The notes: generated by a model from the sequence alone, not told the origin. 64,000 bases of DNA from JAIESQ01 sp964495375 (GCA_964495375.1 CAZBWM010000006.1:85989-149988), one strand, 5' to 3'. Positions 1-10,287 are shown, numbered from the stretch's first letter. Program-made: numbers and translations.

Positions 1-1
1 C

Positions 2-1210
2 GTCGCCACGAGCGCCAAGCCCGACGAAATCCGTGAATTGTTCGGCCGCCGCCGCACAATCGCCGTCGGCGCCGCCTTTGGAGTGATTGCCGTTGTCGGG
101 CCGCCGGGCGCCGGCCAGGTCGAAGTGACCACCTTCCGCCGCGACTCGACCTACCTCGATGGTCGGCACCCCGAGCACGTCACCTTTACCAATGCCGCCG
201 AGGATGCCGCCCGACGCGATTTCACCATCAATGGCCTGTTCTACGATCCGGAAGCGCGCGAAGTAATTGACTACGTCGGCGGGCAGCTCGATCTCGAAGC
301 CGGCATCGTCCGGGCGATCGGCGATCCACGCGCCCGGTTCATCGAAGACAAGCTGCGGCTGCTGCGCGCGGTTCGGTTCGCCACGACCTTCGACTTTCGG
401 CTCGACCCGGCGACCGCGGCCGCCGTGCGCGAAATGGCCCCTGAGATTGCCGTGGTCAGCGTCGAGCGCATCGCCCAGGAGCTGCGCCGCATGCTCGTGG
501 TGCCGACTCGCGCGCGCGGGATCGAGCTGCTGCGCGAGACCGACTTGTTGGCGACCGTGCTCCCTGAGTTGTTGCCCTTGGTGGGGCTGGCGGTCGAGCC
601 AGAGGGCGCGGTGTCGGATCCAGTTCCGCACGCTGATCGTTGGCAGGCGACGCTCGCAGTGCTTGATCGGTTGATTGAGCCCGACTTTCCGCTGGCACTG
701 GCCGCACTGTTGCACCAGGTTGGGTGGCCCGCGGTTGCCGGGGAAGCAGCCGATGAAGTGTCGGGCGATCCCCACGAAGCGGGCGCGGCGCTCGCCCGCG
801 CGATTGGTCGGCGGCTACGGCTTTCGAATCGCGAGATCGATCTGGCCACTTGGCTCGTGCGCGAACAGAGATCGCTCGTTGGTGCGCGCACGCTTGCCTG
901 GCCGACCTTGCAGCGGCGATTGATTCACGCCGACATCCGTGACGTCGTCGAATTGCACCGCGCGATCGCCAAGGCGCACGGCGCGCCGCTCGATGATGTC
1001 GAGTATTGCGGTAAATTGCTGGAACAGCCCGCCGAGGAGTTAAACCCGCCACCACTAGTGACCGGCGATGACTTGATCGCGCACGGTTTGCGGCCGGGGG
1101 CCGCGTTTCATGCCCTGTTGGAACAGGTGCGCGACGCGCAACTACTCAGCGAGATTGGCACGCGCGACGAGGCGCTCGCGCTCGTCGATCGGCTCCGCGC
1201 GGCAAATTGA
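2..1210 (+). CDS. CCA tRNA nucleotidyltransferase / poly(A) polymerase family, 5'-truncated
   Basis: A class II tRNA nucleotidyltransferase/poly(A) polymerase homologue cut by the window edge; the frame is open from base 2, so the true start lies outside. The visible part has the family signature RRDFTING (about residues 65-72 of the fragment) and the downstream IEDKLRLLRAVRFA segment, which in this family belongs to the nucleotide-binding neck region. The N-terminal catalytic DxD strand is not in the window. The later all-helical part holds a region (ALAALLHQVG) where related enzymes have an HD motif, here not canonical. The family adds CCA to tRNA 3' ends or A tails to RNA; the fragment cannot tell these apart. 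It is followed after 19 bases by a gene on the opposite strand. Confidence 0.88.
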   Translation, partial: VATSAKPDEIRELFGRRRTIAVGAAFGVIAVVGPPGAGQVEVTTFRRDSTYLDGRHPEHVTFTNAAEDAARRDFTINGLFYDPEAREVIDYVGGQLDLEAGIVRAIGDPRARFIEDKLRLLRAVRFATTFDFRLDPATAAAVREMAPEIAVVSVERIAQELRRMLVVPTRARGIELLRETDLLATVLPELLPLVGLAVEPEGAVSDPVPHADRWQATLAVLDRLIEPDFPLALAALLHQVGWPAVAGEAADEVSGDPHEAGAALARAIGRRLRLSNREIDLATWLVREQRSLVGARTLAWPTLQRRLIHADIRDVVELHRAIAKAHGAPLDDVEYCGKLLEQPAEELNPPPLVTGDDLIAHGLRPGAAFHALLEQVRDAQLLSEIGTRDEALALVDRLRAAN

Positions 1211-1229
1211 CGATGCAGGATTTCGGGCT

Positions 1230-2027
1230 TCAGCTCGGCGCCACGCACCACTTCGGCTTCCGCTTTTCGAAGAAGGCCGCGATCCCTTCGGCAATCTCCG
1301 GGGTCTCCCAGGCGTCGGCCAATCGTTCGGCCGTGTAGGCAATGTTCTCCGGCGTATCGTGTGTGCTGACGAAGCGAATCAACTCTTTGGCGCGCGACAC
1401 CGCGCCGGGAGCACAGCGCAGCACGTCAGCCACTTCGCGATCGATCGCACCGTCGAGCTCCAGCGGATCGACGAACGCGGTCAACAGGCCGAGCCGGGTT
1501 GCTTCGGCGGCGTCCATTTCGTGCGCCGAGAGCATCACGCGGCGCGAATTCGGCACCCCCAGCCGCGCGACCACGTACGGCGAGATCGTCGCGGGAATCA
1601 AACCGAGTCGCACTTCGGTAAGCGAGAACTTCGCGGCCGTGACGCCGATCGCCAGGTCGCACACCGAGATCATCCCCAGCCCGCCGCCAAAGGCCGAACC
1701 GTTGATGCGGCCAATCAGCGGCTTGGGCAGTCGATCGAGATCGGCGAGCAACTGGGCCAATTGCGTGGCGTCGGCCACCCGCTCGGTGCGGGTGCGCGTC
1801 ACCTGCTGCTGCATCCCTTTCAGATCGCCGCCGGCGCAGAAGACATCACCGGCGCCGCTCAACACCACCAGCCGCACGGCCGCGTCGTCGGCCAGTCGGC
1901 GGGCCGCGTCGCGCAGCTCGTCGACCATTTGTCCCGAAAGGGCATTGCGGGCGTCGGGGCGATTGAGCGTCAGTCGCGCCACGCCGGCCGCGGACACGGC
2001 CAGCGAAATCGATTCGTAATTGCTCAT
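1230..2027 (-). CDS. Enoyl-CoA hydratase/isomerase (crotonase) family protein
   Basis: A 265-residue crotonase-fold enzyme, normal length for the family, which acts on acyl-CoA thioesters in fatty-acid or branched amino-acid breakdown. The oxyanion-hole segments are visible: AGGDL at about residues 65-69 and NGSAFGGGLG at about 109-117. The N-terminal NRPDARNALS stretch is also typical. The start at 2027 (MSNYES) is chosen over an upstream in-frame ATG because a GGAGG ribosome site lies 9 bases before it. The C-terminal pattern (TPEIAEGIAAFFEKRKPKW) resembles methylglutaconyl-CoA hydratase-like members, but the substrate cannot be fixed from sequence. It stands alone, convergent with the upstream gene. 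Confidence 0.9.
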   Translation of the reverse strand: MSNYESISLAVSAAGVARLTLNRPDARNALSGQMVDELRDAARRLADDAAVRLVVLSGAGDVFCAGGDLKGMQQQVTRTRTERVADATQLAQLLADLDRLPKPLIGRINGSAFGGGLGMISVCDLAIGVTAAKFSLTEVRLGLIPATISPYVVARLGVPNSRRVMLSAHEMDAAEATRLGLLTAFVDPLELDGAIDREVADVLRCAPGAVSRAKELIRFVSTHDTPENIAYTAERLADAWETPEIAEGIAAFFEKRKPKWCVAPS

Positions 2028-2465
2028 CGGACGAGTCCTCCAGGTGCGATGCGGATTGCCGAAGAATATCGGCCAGCCGATCGCGCTTGGCAAGCGGATC
2101 GGCACCCTTTCGCCGCACACATTTAGGAGCGGTTAGCAGCTAGTCAAGCCGAAGTGGAGACACCTGAGTGGATCGTGCGGGCTGCGGGAAATCGGGCGTG
2201 GGTCGCCAATTTTAGGGACGATTTGCCGGAAAACCTTCTCCACGTGCAACGGATGCCAGAGCCGGTGTTGTTCCCGGAGTCGGAGTCGGTTCGCGGTAGC
2301 AAAGCCAAGAAGTGGGCTGCCGCGTGGAGGAACCGCAGCTTGAGGAGCTGGATCGACTGTTGACTTGCTTGTCAGTCTATCCGGTCGGGATGTGGCTCAC
2401 GCAGTACGCTTGCCGACTGGCGAGAACTCTTTCTGGCGTGCCAAAAAGTTGCGACGTTCGCCGCC
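2028..2465. other. Intergenic region without a supported gene
   Basis: About 440 bases between the start of the enoyl-CoA hydratase gene and the end of tadC. Short open frames exist on the plus strand but have no ribosome site and no recognisable protein features. I see no clear hairpin or promoter. It must hold the promoter of the hydratase gene and any terminator of the tad operon. Confidence 0.5.
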
Positions 2466-3536
2466 TTAGTTCCCCTCGATGGTCTGATTCAGATCTTCGA
2501 GCGTGCGGATAATCGACGCCGGGCTGATCCCCTCGGTAGCGCTGCCGGAGATGATGCTCGCCCCCGCGGTCGGGTGCAAGAATTCCTTAAGCTCGAGCAT
2601 GGCCGGCCCGGTGAGAATGATGAGCGCGGCCGGCGCGAAGCAGAATAAGAGCGGTAGCACCAGCTTCACCGGGGTTTTGTTGGCCCGCAGCGTGGCGGTT
2701 TGCTTGCGGCTCACTCGCAAGTGATCGGCCTGCGTCAGCAGCGAGCCGGCCAGCTTGGTGCCAAGTCGATCGCCGCGCGTCAACAGGCTGGCCAACTGCC
2801 GCACTTCGGGCAGATCGATCCGCTCGGCCAGGTCGGCCAGCGCGATCTCCAGGCTGCTCACTTCGGCCTGACGTTTGAGAATCAGCAGTTCCTGCGCGAC
2901 TTCGGGATACGCGGTCAACTGCGAAGCGACGTGATCCAGGCTCTGGCTCACGCCCAGGCCGCTCCCCACGCACATGCCGAGCATATCCAAGGTGTCGGGC
3001 AAGCCGTTACGAATTTGACGCAGCCGGCGGCGACGGCGAAAGAACACGTACAACCGCGGCACGATCGACAGGGCCGCGGCCACGGCCGCGCCAATCAGCA
3101 GGATCTTGATCGTGTGCTGGCGATCGGCCAGCACCGACAACACGCCGGCGGCCAACAGCGGCAGCACCAGCAGCACGAAACGCAACGCATACAGCGTGAC
3201 CGCCGCGTGCGGGCTGTAGATACCGGCTCCGCGCAACAAACGATCGAAATCGCGGCGCTCTTTCTTCGATTCGGGAATCTGCGCGGCCAAGGCCGGGCCG
3301 AGCGAACCCAACGGGCCGACGTCGGGAGTGTCGATTGAAGTATCGACGTTCGAGATCTTGGCGATGCGCAACTGCATCGGCGACGGCTTACGATTCATGC
3401 GCCGCCCGGCCAGCCAGACCAGCAGCGAGGTGCCGGCGAACGAGGCCGCCACGAGCACCCAGCGCGAGGTGTCGTCCAACACCAGTTCGTGGGCCCGAGC
3501 CGGAAGTGCCGCCAAGAGTTCGTTGAGGTTTGTCAT
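2466..3536 (-). CDS. tadC: TadC, type II secretion F-domain membrane protein
   Basis: A 356-residue inner-membrane platform protein of the Tad/Flp pilus, last gene of the tad operon. It is a T2SSF-family protein with an N-terminal helix (WVLVAASFAGTSLLVWLAG), a central pair (FVLLVLPLLAAGVLSVL and the segment ending SIVPRLYVFF), then the cytoplasmic four-helix domain (LPDTLDMLGMCVGSGLGVSQSL onward) and a C-terminal helix (LVLPLLFCFAPAALIILTG). TadB and TadC are thought to form the membrane base on which the TadA ATPase works. The start at 3536 (MTNLNELL) is preferred to an ATG 75 bases upstream because the first helix then begins at a normal distance; neither has a strong ribosome site. A palindromic element separates it from tadB. 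Confidence 0.87.
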   Translation of the reverse strand: MTNLNELLAALPARAHELVLDDTSRWVLVAASFAGTSLLVWLAGRRMNRKPSPMQLRIAKISNVDTSIDTPDVGPLGSLGPALAAQIPESKKERRDFDRLLRGAGIYSPHAAVTLYALRFVLLVLPLLAAGVLSVLADRQHTIKILLIGAAVAAALSIVPRLYVFFRRRRRLRQIRNGLPDTLDMLGMCVGSGLGVSQSLDHVASQLTAYPEVAQELLILKRQAEVSSLEIALADLAERIDLPEVRQLASLLTRGDRLGTKLAGSLLTQADHLRVSRKQTATLRANKTPVKLVLPLLFCFAPAALIILTGPAMLELKEFLHPTAGASIISGSATEGISPASIIRTLEDLNQTIEGN

Positions 3537-3616
3537 CGTTGAGAGTCCAATCGCGAGGCTTCGTGTTCTGACTTTCGTCAATTCAAGCAAAGAGATGCCA
3601 CCGGACAGCATTGCTT

Positions 3617-3753
3617 CGGGTGGCCCGGCTGCTCGCAGCCGGGTGGCGAAGCCACAAGAATCTGTTCATGCCGCGCCGTATTTCTCGGCCGCATCGATCC
3701 TTGAGGGTTTCTTGTCGCTGCGCGACCCAGCCGGCATGCGGCTGGGCCACCCA
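3617..3753. repeat. Palindromic element A (long imperfect inverted repeat) between tadB and tadC
   Basis: Two GC-rich hairpins face each other: 3624-3643 (9-bp perfect stem CCCGGCTGC/GCAGCCGGG, 2-base loop) and 3726-3746 (8-bp stem CCCAGCCG/CGGCTGGG). Read in opposite directions, both sit in the same frame of flanking bases (GGGTGGCCC before, GCGAAG or GCGCAG after), and the similarity extends inward to an ACAAGAA stretch, giving an inverted repeat of roughly 45 bases per arm. The stems differ in sequence but stay paired. This is the layout of a paired REP (REPIN) or MITE. It lies in the transcribed gap of the tad operon. Confidence 0.7.
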
Positions 3754-3760
3754 TTCCGCA

Positions 3761-4692
3761 CTAGTACTCCACCTTCGTGATCCGCCACATCCAAATGAGC
3801 CCGAACAGTTGCAGGCTGGCCGCGATCACCAACAGCGGTTTACCCCACGGATGCGTGAGAAACATCCGCAGGTAGTCGGGCTGCACCCACGACAAAATGG
3901 CCACCGCCGAGGCCGTGCCGATGCACAGGCCGATTGCCGAGAGCTTGCTGCCGGCGGTCACTGACTTGACGTGCCCGACGAACTGTTGCCGCTCGCGGGC
4001 GACTTCCGCCAGCCGTTCGACCAAGAGCGACAAGTTGCCGCCGGTGATCCGGTGCACCAACACCGCCGTGGCGAAGATGCGGAACTCGGCCAGCGGAATG
4101 CGCCGCACCATTCGCTCGAGCACCGCGACGGGCGTGTGCCCTAGCCGCATCTGCGATGCACAGTAGGCAAATTCGGTCGACAACGGTTTGGCCGCTTGCT
4201 TGGCAACGATCTCGGCCGCTTGTTCCAGGTTGCGCCCGGTGCGGACGCCATCGCCGAGCATTTCGAGTGTTTCGGGCAGGTGCTTCCGCATCACCGACAG
4301 ACGACGGGCCCGACGCAGCGTCCACCAGGTGAGCGGTAGCGTGAAGCCGACCACCAGGCCGGCCGCGCCCCACAACAGGCTATCGAGCAAGGCGACCGGA
4401 ATCGCCAAGCCGACGACCGAGGAGCCGGCCAGCACTGCCAGGGCTGTGCCCATCCCTAGCGGGCTGCCCGACTCCTCGATCAGGTTGTAGAAGTAGCGAT
4501 CGAACCAGCCTTGCGAGGCGGGGGCCAAGCTCAGCGGTCCGAACTCCTCGGCGTCACGCGACAGCCGATCGATCCCCAGGCGGCGATCGATGTGGTCATA
4601 GCGACGGGTCGATAGATCGCGAACCGACAACCCCACGGCCATCATCAGGCTGGTCGTGGCGGCGAAGCAAATGATGGCGACGATTACCAAAG

Positions 4693-4696
<4 letters not shown>
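3761..4696 (-). CDS. tadB: TadB, type II secretion F-domain membrane protein
   Basis: A 311-residue T2SSF-family protein, partner of TadC in the Tad pilus membrane platform. It opens with a membrane helix (TLVIVAIICFAATTSLMMAVG), has a central hydrophobic pair (MGTALAVLAGSSVVGLAIPVALL and LLWGAAGLVVGFTLPLTWW), the T2SSF helical domain (LPETLEMLGDGVRTGRNLEQA, later LVHRITGGNLSLLVERLAEV), and C-terminal helices. The start at 4696 has a GGAGG ribosome site 7-8 bases upstream and overlaps the tadA stop as ATGA, so the two genes are probably translationally coupled. Confidence 0.9.
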
Positions 4697-6084
<1,388 letters not shown>

Positions 6085-6118
6085 CGACCGCACTCCTTGG
6101 CTGTCCGTTGTGAGGGAC

Positions 6119-6207
6119 GGCCGGCAAATCACGTTCCCGTTAGTCCCTCTCTCTGTTCCGAGAGGTGAGGGCGTGGGGTCCAAATCTCAGGAAGTGATTT
6201 GCCGGCC
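6119..6207. repeat. Element B, copy 1 (MITE-like) between tadZ and tadA
   Basis: A perfect 14-bp terminal inverted repeat, GGCCGGCAAATCAC at 6119-6132 and its complement at 6194-6207, encloses a core with an inner hairpin (CCTCTC/GAGAGG) followed by a G-rich stretch ending GGGGTCCAA. The core is clearly related to 11788-11873 in the same operon, but the terminal arms there are different and still complementary. It sits in a transcribed gap and should fold in RNA. Confidence 0.75.
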
Positions 6208-6244
6208 CGTTGTCTGCTGTGTGGGCGTTTCGCCGTTTGAAGGA

Positions 6245-7360
6245 CTAGTTGGCTTGCACGTTGCGGGCGAAGCTCGAGAAGCTCCGCGTCAACCGCGACA
6301 ATCGCGAAATATCGGAAACCGGCACGCCCCGATTGACCGCGCGATTCATCGAGCGGCCATCTTCGGGAATCGATTGGAAGACCTTAATGCCGAGAATCTC
6401 TTCGGCCTGGGCGACGCCGAGCTGACCACCCTGGCCGTAGCGATTGAGCACCAGGCGGAACCGCTCGCGCGGCAGCCCACGGCCGGCCACGGTGTCGAGC
6501 GCCCAGCGGGCGCGACGCAGGCCCGGCACGTCCGGGCGAGCCAGCAGACCGATAAAGCTCGAGAGCCGCATCGCTTCAATCTGCGGCACGCTGAGCGAGT
6601 GATCCAAGTCCAACACGGTGACGGCAAACATGCGTCGCAACAGCGTCAGCACTTGTCGCACCGCTTCACGCGAGAGCGAGCAATCGATCAGGCCGCCGTT
6701 GACCGGGTAACCGGCTTGAGCGAGCACCTGCACGCCCGAGCTGTGCGGTACCATGGCGCCTGCCAGCATCTGACGATCGAGCCGCTCCCAGTGTCGGCAG
6801 ACATGTTCGAGCGTGTGCTTCGGTTCGACGTCGAGCAGCAACGCCAAATCGCTAGGGGCCGGCTTCAGATCGACGAGCGCCACCTGACCGGGGAGTTGCT
6901 TGGCCAACCGGGCAGCCAGGTTGACGGCCGTGGTCGAGACACCGACGCCACCGCTGGGGGAAAAGAGCGACACAATCTGGCCACGGCGGCCGGGCGATTG
7001 CTCGTCGGCTTGAATCTTCAGGACTGCTTCGGAAAGCTCTTCGCGAACACGCGACAGATCGAGATACTCGCGAGCCCCCGCGGCGAGCACAGCCCGCACG
7101 CGTTCGGCGTCGGCGGTTGGACCGACGGCCAGGATCGGCGCGGCGGTCACATGATAGGCCGAACGAACCGCGGCCAAAGCCGGGCCCAACGGGCCATCGC
7201 AGGCGATTGCCACCAGGTCGGTCGCGGCGGCCGACAACCGGGCCGGCAAGCCATCGAAGTCGACGGCGTCGGCCGCGTCGCAGCTCAGCCCTTCGCCGAG
7301 CAACACGCGTCGCAGCGTTTCAATTCGCTGCGGTTGATAGTCGGAAAGTACGATTCGCAT
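6245..7360 (-). CDS. tadZ: TadZ/CpaE, ParA/MinD-like pilus localisation protein with altered P-loop
   Basis: A 371-residue protein of the CpaE/TadZ group, which positions the Tad machine at its site in the cell. Residues 1-115 form a receiver-like domain without the usual phosphorylation site; residues 127 onward are a ParA/MinD-type ATPase fold. The P-loop reads SPSGGVGVSTTAVNLA (about 134-149), so both the signature lysine and the Walker A lysine of KGGxGK are replaced (S and V). Degenerate P-loops are known in this group, so it may bind ATP weakly or act as a scaffold. The start at 7360 has AAGGA 10 bases upstream; the gene lies directly before tadA. Confidence 0.88.
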   Translation of the reverse strand: MRIVLSDYQPQRIETLRRVLLGEGLSCDAADAVDFDGLPARLSAAATDLVAIACDGPLGPALAAVRSAYHVTAAPILAVGPTADAERVRAVLAAGAREYLDLSRVREELSEAVLKIQADEQSPGRRGQIVSLFSPSGGVGVSTTAVNLAARLAKQLPGQVALVDLKPAPSDLALLLDVEPKHTLEHVCRHWERLDRQMLAGAMVPHSSGVQVLAQAGYPVNGGLIDCSLSREAVRQVLTLLRRMFAVTVLDLDHSLSVPQIEAMRLSSFIGLLARPDVPGLRRARWALDTVAGRGLPRERFRLVLNRYGQGGQLGVAQAEEILGIKVFQSIPEDGRSMNRAVNRGVPVSDISRLSRLTRSFSSFARNVQAN

Positions 7361-7439
7361 GGCGTTGTCCTTGGTTGGTTGCGATCCGGTTGTATCGTGT
7401 GCCACGGGCTCTGCCCGTGCTTTGGTCGTGAATTGCGTA

Positions 7440-8705
7440 TTAGCGGACGAGTGTCAGTCGATGGACGTACAAGTTTCGCTCGGGAGCGGTCGCGTCGTCG
7501 GGCGGAGCGGTTCGCACGGACGCATGAATCAAAAACGCTGGCTCGACGGTCACCGTGAGTCGATCGTCGATGACTTCGGCCGCGATCACCCGGGCAGCCA
7601 CGAACCCCACCAAGGTCGCTTGCTCGGCCGAACCATTGAAGTTGTCGTACAGCGGATAGGCCCGCAGCGGCGTCACACTGCCGGCGACGAACTCGAACCG
7701 CGAGGCCAATTCGGCGGCCAGCGATTCGCTCGTCTTCTGCGTACCGGGAACTACCATCGTCTGGCTCGACGTGACCGGTCCGAACCAGCCCGAGGGGCCC
7801 AGGTCCGAGGGGGACACGCCACCGGAGATCTGTTCGCCTAGTCGCGAAATATCGAACGTGCCGTTGAGCCCGATCAGTGCTCCGTTGGCCGGCGCGGCCG
7901 ACGGCTCTTCACTGGCGAGCCGAACGATCAGCTCCTTGATGCCATTTTGATTTGTGTCGCCGGAGCGCTGGTTCTTCCACGACTGGGCGGAAATCGCCAG
8001 CGGGGCCAGCGGCGCGGGCAACGTTCGCGTCGGGCGGAAGCCAACGACCAGGTTATCGAGCGCCGCGACGGACGTGCTTTCGACGTTCGCTGGCCCAGCG
8101 TTCCAGAAACCATCGAGCAGCCGCGCCACGGGGTTCGCGCTCGAAGCGGTTCGCTGGCCAAGCACTTTCAGGGCGTTCAACGTGTCGTCGCCCGCCAGAC
8201 TGCCAAAGCTGCCACTCGATGGTCGCGTGGGATCGGCCACGAAGCCGGGGACCACGCGTACGTCGCCAGTCTTCATCACCAGCAGCTTCGAGCCCGCGCC
8301 ATTGTTCAGGCTGCGGAAGTTGTCGGACTGAGCCATCGCGGCGTCGATGTCGTCGCTCTGGTCAGCCTGCGGGGCGCCGGCCGCGTCCTGCAGCAGATCT
8401 TCGTCGAGCAAGGCCGGCGTGCCAGCCAAGGCCACCAGATCCATGCGCTGTTGCATGTTGCGTTGCACGAGCACCAGGTACACCCAGTCGAGCACCCAAG
8501 CGGCCAGCAGAATGAAGATCACCAGCAGCATCAGCATCGCGAACGTGAGCGCACCGCGACGGTTACTATCAATGCGACGCTTCCGCTTGTTAGCCGCGGA
8601 GTTTACTCCGCGCGCTAGCTGGTGCGATTCTGTATCGTTGTCGCCGATCGCAGTCGCCACGTCGCTCGAGCTAGCGCGCGGGACAAGTCCCGCGGCTAAC
8701 CACAT
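7440..8705 (-). CDS. TadG-like pilus assembly protein (Tad domain), start uncertain
   Basis: A protein of up to about 420 residues with the N-terminal Tad domain: RRGALTFAMLMLLVIFILLAAW is a positively charged stretch followed by one membrane helix, after which a long extracytoplasmic region follows. Such proteins act as minor pilins or assembly factors of Tad pili. The start is unclear. No ATG, GTG or TTG lies in frame just before the RRGAL motif. The nearest options are GTG at 8660 and ATG at 8705, and both fall in or beside palindromic element C, which therefore encodes about 35 residues of the apparent N-terminus. The C-terminal half has no motif I recognise. Position between cpaB and tadZ supports the role. 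Confidence 0.75.
   Translation of the reverse strand: MWLAAGLVPRASSSDVATAIGDNDTESHQLARGVNSAANKRKRRIDSNRRGALTFAMLMLLVIFILLAAWVLDWVYLVLVQRNMQQRMDLVALAGTPALLDEDLLQDAAGAPQADQSDDIDAAMAQSDNFRSLNNGAGSKLLVMKTGDVRVVPGFVADPTRPSSGSFGSLAGDDTLNALKVLGQRTASSANPVARLLDGFWNAGPANVESTSVAALDNLVVGFRPTRTLPAPLAPLAISAQSWKNQRSGDTNQNGIKELIVRLASEEPSAAPANGALIGLNGTFDISRLGEQISGGVSPSDLGPSGWFGPVTSSQTMVVPGTQKTSESLAAELASRFEFVAGSVTPLRAYPLYDNFNGSAEQATLVGFVAARVIAAEVIDDRLTVTVEPAFLIHASVRTAPPDDATAPERNLYVHRLTLVR
8589..8700. repeat. Element C (REPIN-like) overlapping the 5' end of the tadG-like gene
   Basis: Two 32-base arms, 8589-8620 and 8669-8700, are inverted copies separated by 48 bases. Both have the outer parts GTTAGCCGCGG and CCGCGCGCTAGCT. 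Each arm is itself a hairpin with a 7-bp stem and TT loop (GCGGAGT/ACTCCGC in one, GCGGGAC/GTCCCGC in the other). The three base pairs that differ between arms have changed on both sides, so the stem is kept. This is direct evidence of selection or copying that preserves structure. Confidence 0.85.
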
Positions 8706-8794
8706 TGCGACGTTCGATTTGAGCTGCTTGGCGATCACGAGCGGTCTCGAATTCTTGAAAGTCACACTTGGCAACATACTGAACTACGCTACGG

Positions 8795-9793
8795 TTACCG
8801 TACTGCGGGACGCGTGGGATCGCTGTCCAACACTCGGGCGTCGCGCGGTTGATGAAGGCCTGAAGCGCTGGGCTGCGAAGTCGATTCTTCCTGCTCGCCA
8901 TCGCGGCGGTTGCTGGTCGACATCACGGTCGGCCCGCGACGACTGGCGTCAGCTTCTGAAGCGCGGTGCGCCTCGCTGATGCGGTCGTCGTCGAAGACCA
9001 CTTCGGTCATCACGTCGCCGCGATAGATTTGGGCCTTCTTCTGGCGGCGCGGCTTGACCGGGGTCAGCCCCAGTATTTCAGCCGGATTGACCATGTCGAC
9101 GTCGGCGTCTTCGGCCTGAGCGAGTTGTTCGTCTTCGAGCGCTCCTCGGAGCGTGACGCTCAGCGTACCGAACTTCTGCGCCAGGATCAGCTTGTTGGCC
9201 TGCTGGGGCGTAACCGCAACGGTGACGCTGCGAATTCCCTGGTTGAGCCGCTCCTCGGTTTGATAGCGATCGCGATTGGTGGCCAGGATCTTCACACGAC
9301 GCAGCAGCGTCAGCGTAGACATACCGCCGACTTCCGGATGTTCGCCACGAACCGTGAGCGAGAGATCGACCACGGCCTCGGGCACGAGCACGCCATCGAG
9401 CGCGTTGTTCGGATCAACAGCCACGGTCACCGCGCGGTAGCCCGGCGGCAATTGATCGGCCAAGGTCGGCACCTTGCCCACCTCGTAGAGCTTTTCTTCA
9501 AGAATCGGTTGGCCGGCGAGGATCGTCTCCTTCACCAGGCGGAACAAGGCCCGCGACGGATTGCCGACAACTCCCTCGGGAACCGACCGCTTGGGGACCT
9601 GCAGTACTTCGATGTCTTGTTCGCGAATCCGCGCGTACTTCGGCAGATTGACGCGGGGCACGACGACACCGACGGTCGGCTCGCCGACCGGAGCGGCCGG
9701 CTCGAGGTAACGCCGCACGCTATAGGCGGCCACCAGCCCCAGTAGGATCGACATCACGCCGACAGTCACGGTTCCCGGAGTAAGACGCTTCAT
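8795..9793 (-). CDS. cpaB: CpaB/RcpC, SAF-domain Flp pilus assembly protein
   Basis: A 332-residue Flp pilus assembly protein. One N-terminal membrane helix (about residues 7-27, VTVGVMSILLGLVAAYSVRRYL) leads to a periplasmic SAF domain (VNLPKYARIREQDIEVLQVP...GQPILEEKLYE) and the RcpC-type domain (LPPGYRAVTVAVDPNNALDGVLVPEAVVDLSL). In other bacteria CpaB/RcpC works next to the secretin CpaC/RcpA, which is missing here. The C-terminal 50 residues are rich in S, R and E and look disordered. The start at 9793 has AAGGAG 9 bases upstream. Confidence 0.9.
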   Translation of the reverse strand: MKRLTPGTVTVGVMSILLGLVAAYSVRRYLEPAAPVGEPTVGVVVPRVNLPKYARIREQDIEVLQVPKRSVPEGVVGNPSRALFRLVKETILAGQPILEEKLYEVGKVPTLADQLPPGYRAVTVAVDPNNALDGVLVPEAVVDLSLTVRGEHPEVGGMSTLTLLRRVKILATNRDRYQTEERLNQGIRSVTVAVTPQQANKLILAQKFGTLSVTLRGALEDEQLAQAEDADVDMVNPAEILGLTPVKPRRQKKAQIYRGDVMTEVVFDDDRISEAHRASEADASRRGPTVMSTSNRRDGEQEESTSQPSASGLHQPRDARVLDSDPTRPAVR

Positions 9794-9822
9794 GTTCAGG
9801 GCTCCTTGCGAGCGAGTGAGGC

Positions 9823-10287
9823 TTATTCTTTGCGAGCGACGTACGTGCTGCTGAGCTGTTGCCCGGCCAGCGATACGCCGACGAATTTCAACAGATCGGG
9901 GGCGACTTCGAGCGAGCGGACCCGCACGGTGACCGACACCGGTTGACCACTGGGGACCTGGGCCGGCAGCGGCGGGTCGAGCACGACCGGTTCGATCGCG
10001 CGGGCGAACCGCCACGGTTTGAGTGCTTTGCGAACCGCCACTTGCACGCGCTCGGGCGTGGCGCCGGGCATCGACGCTTCGCGCGCGCCGATTGCCGCCG
10101 CCGCGCTGATCGCCTGATTGCCCATCAGCAGGATGCTGAACTCGATGGCCGCGAGCACGACCAACAGCAGGATCGGCAGGGCCAGCACCAGCTCGAGCGT
10201 CAGCATGCCGCGACGCGCTGCGCCACGGCGTCGGCTCGATGAGCCTCGCGGCAGCGGGTAGCGAGTTGGCTGGTGGCGATCGAGCAT
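9823..10287 (-). CDS. tadE: TadE-like pilus assembly protein
   Basis: A 154-residue TadE-family minor pilin. After a basic head (SSRRRGAARRG) comes MLTLELVLALPILLLVVLAAIEFSILL, with a glutamate at position +5 after the glycine, which is the usual processing context for the Tad prepilin peptidase. The remainder is a small extracytoplasmic domain. The ATG at 10287 is taken as start; a TTG at 10344 would add 19 residues. It lies between the peptidase gene and cpaB. Confidence 0.85.
   Translation of the reverse strand: MLDRHQPTRYPLPRGSSSRRRGAARRGMLTLELVLALPILLLVVLAAIEFSILLMGNQAISAAAAIGAREASMPGATPERVQVAVRKALKPWRFARAIEPVVLDPPLPAQVPSGQPVSVTVRVRSLEVAPDLLKFVGVSLAGQQLSSTYVARKE

Noticed and set aside
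2154..2512. Short plus-strand frames after the enoyl-CoA hydratase gene
   Set aside because: No ribosome site, no protein features and overlap with the end of tadC.
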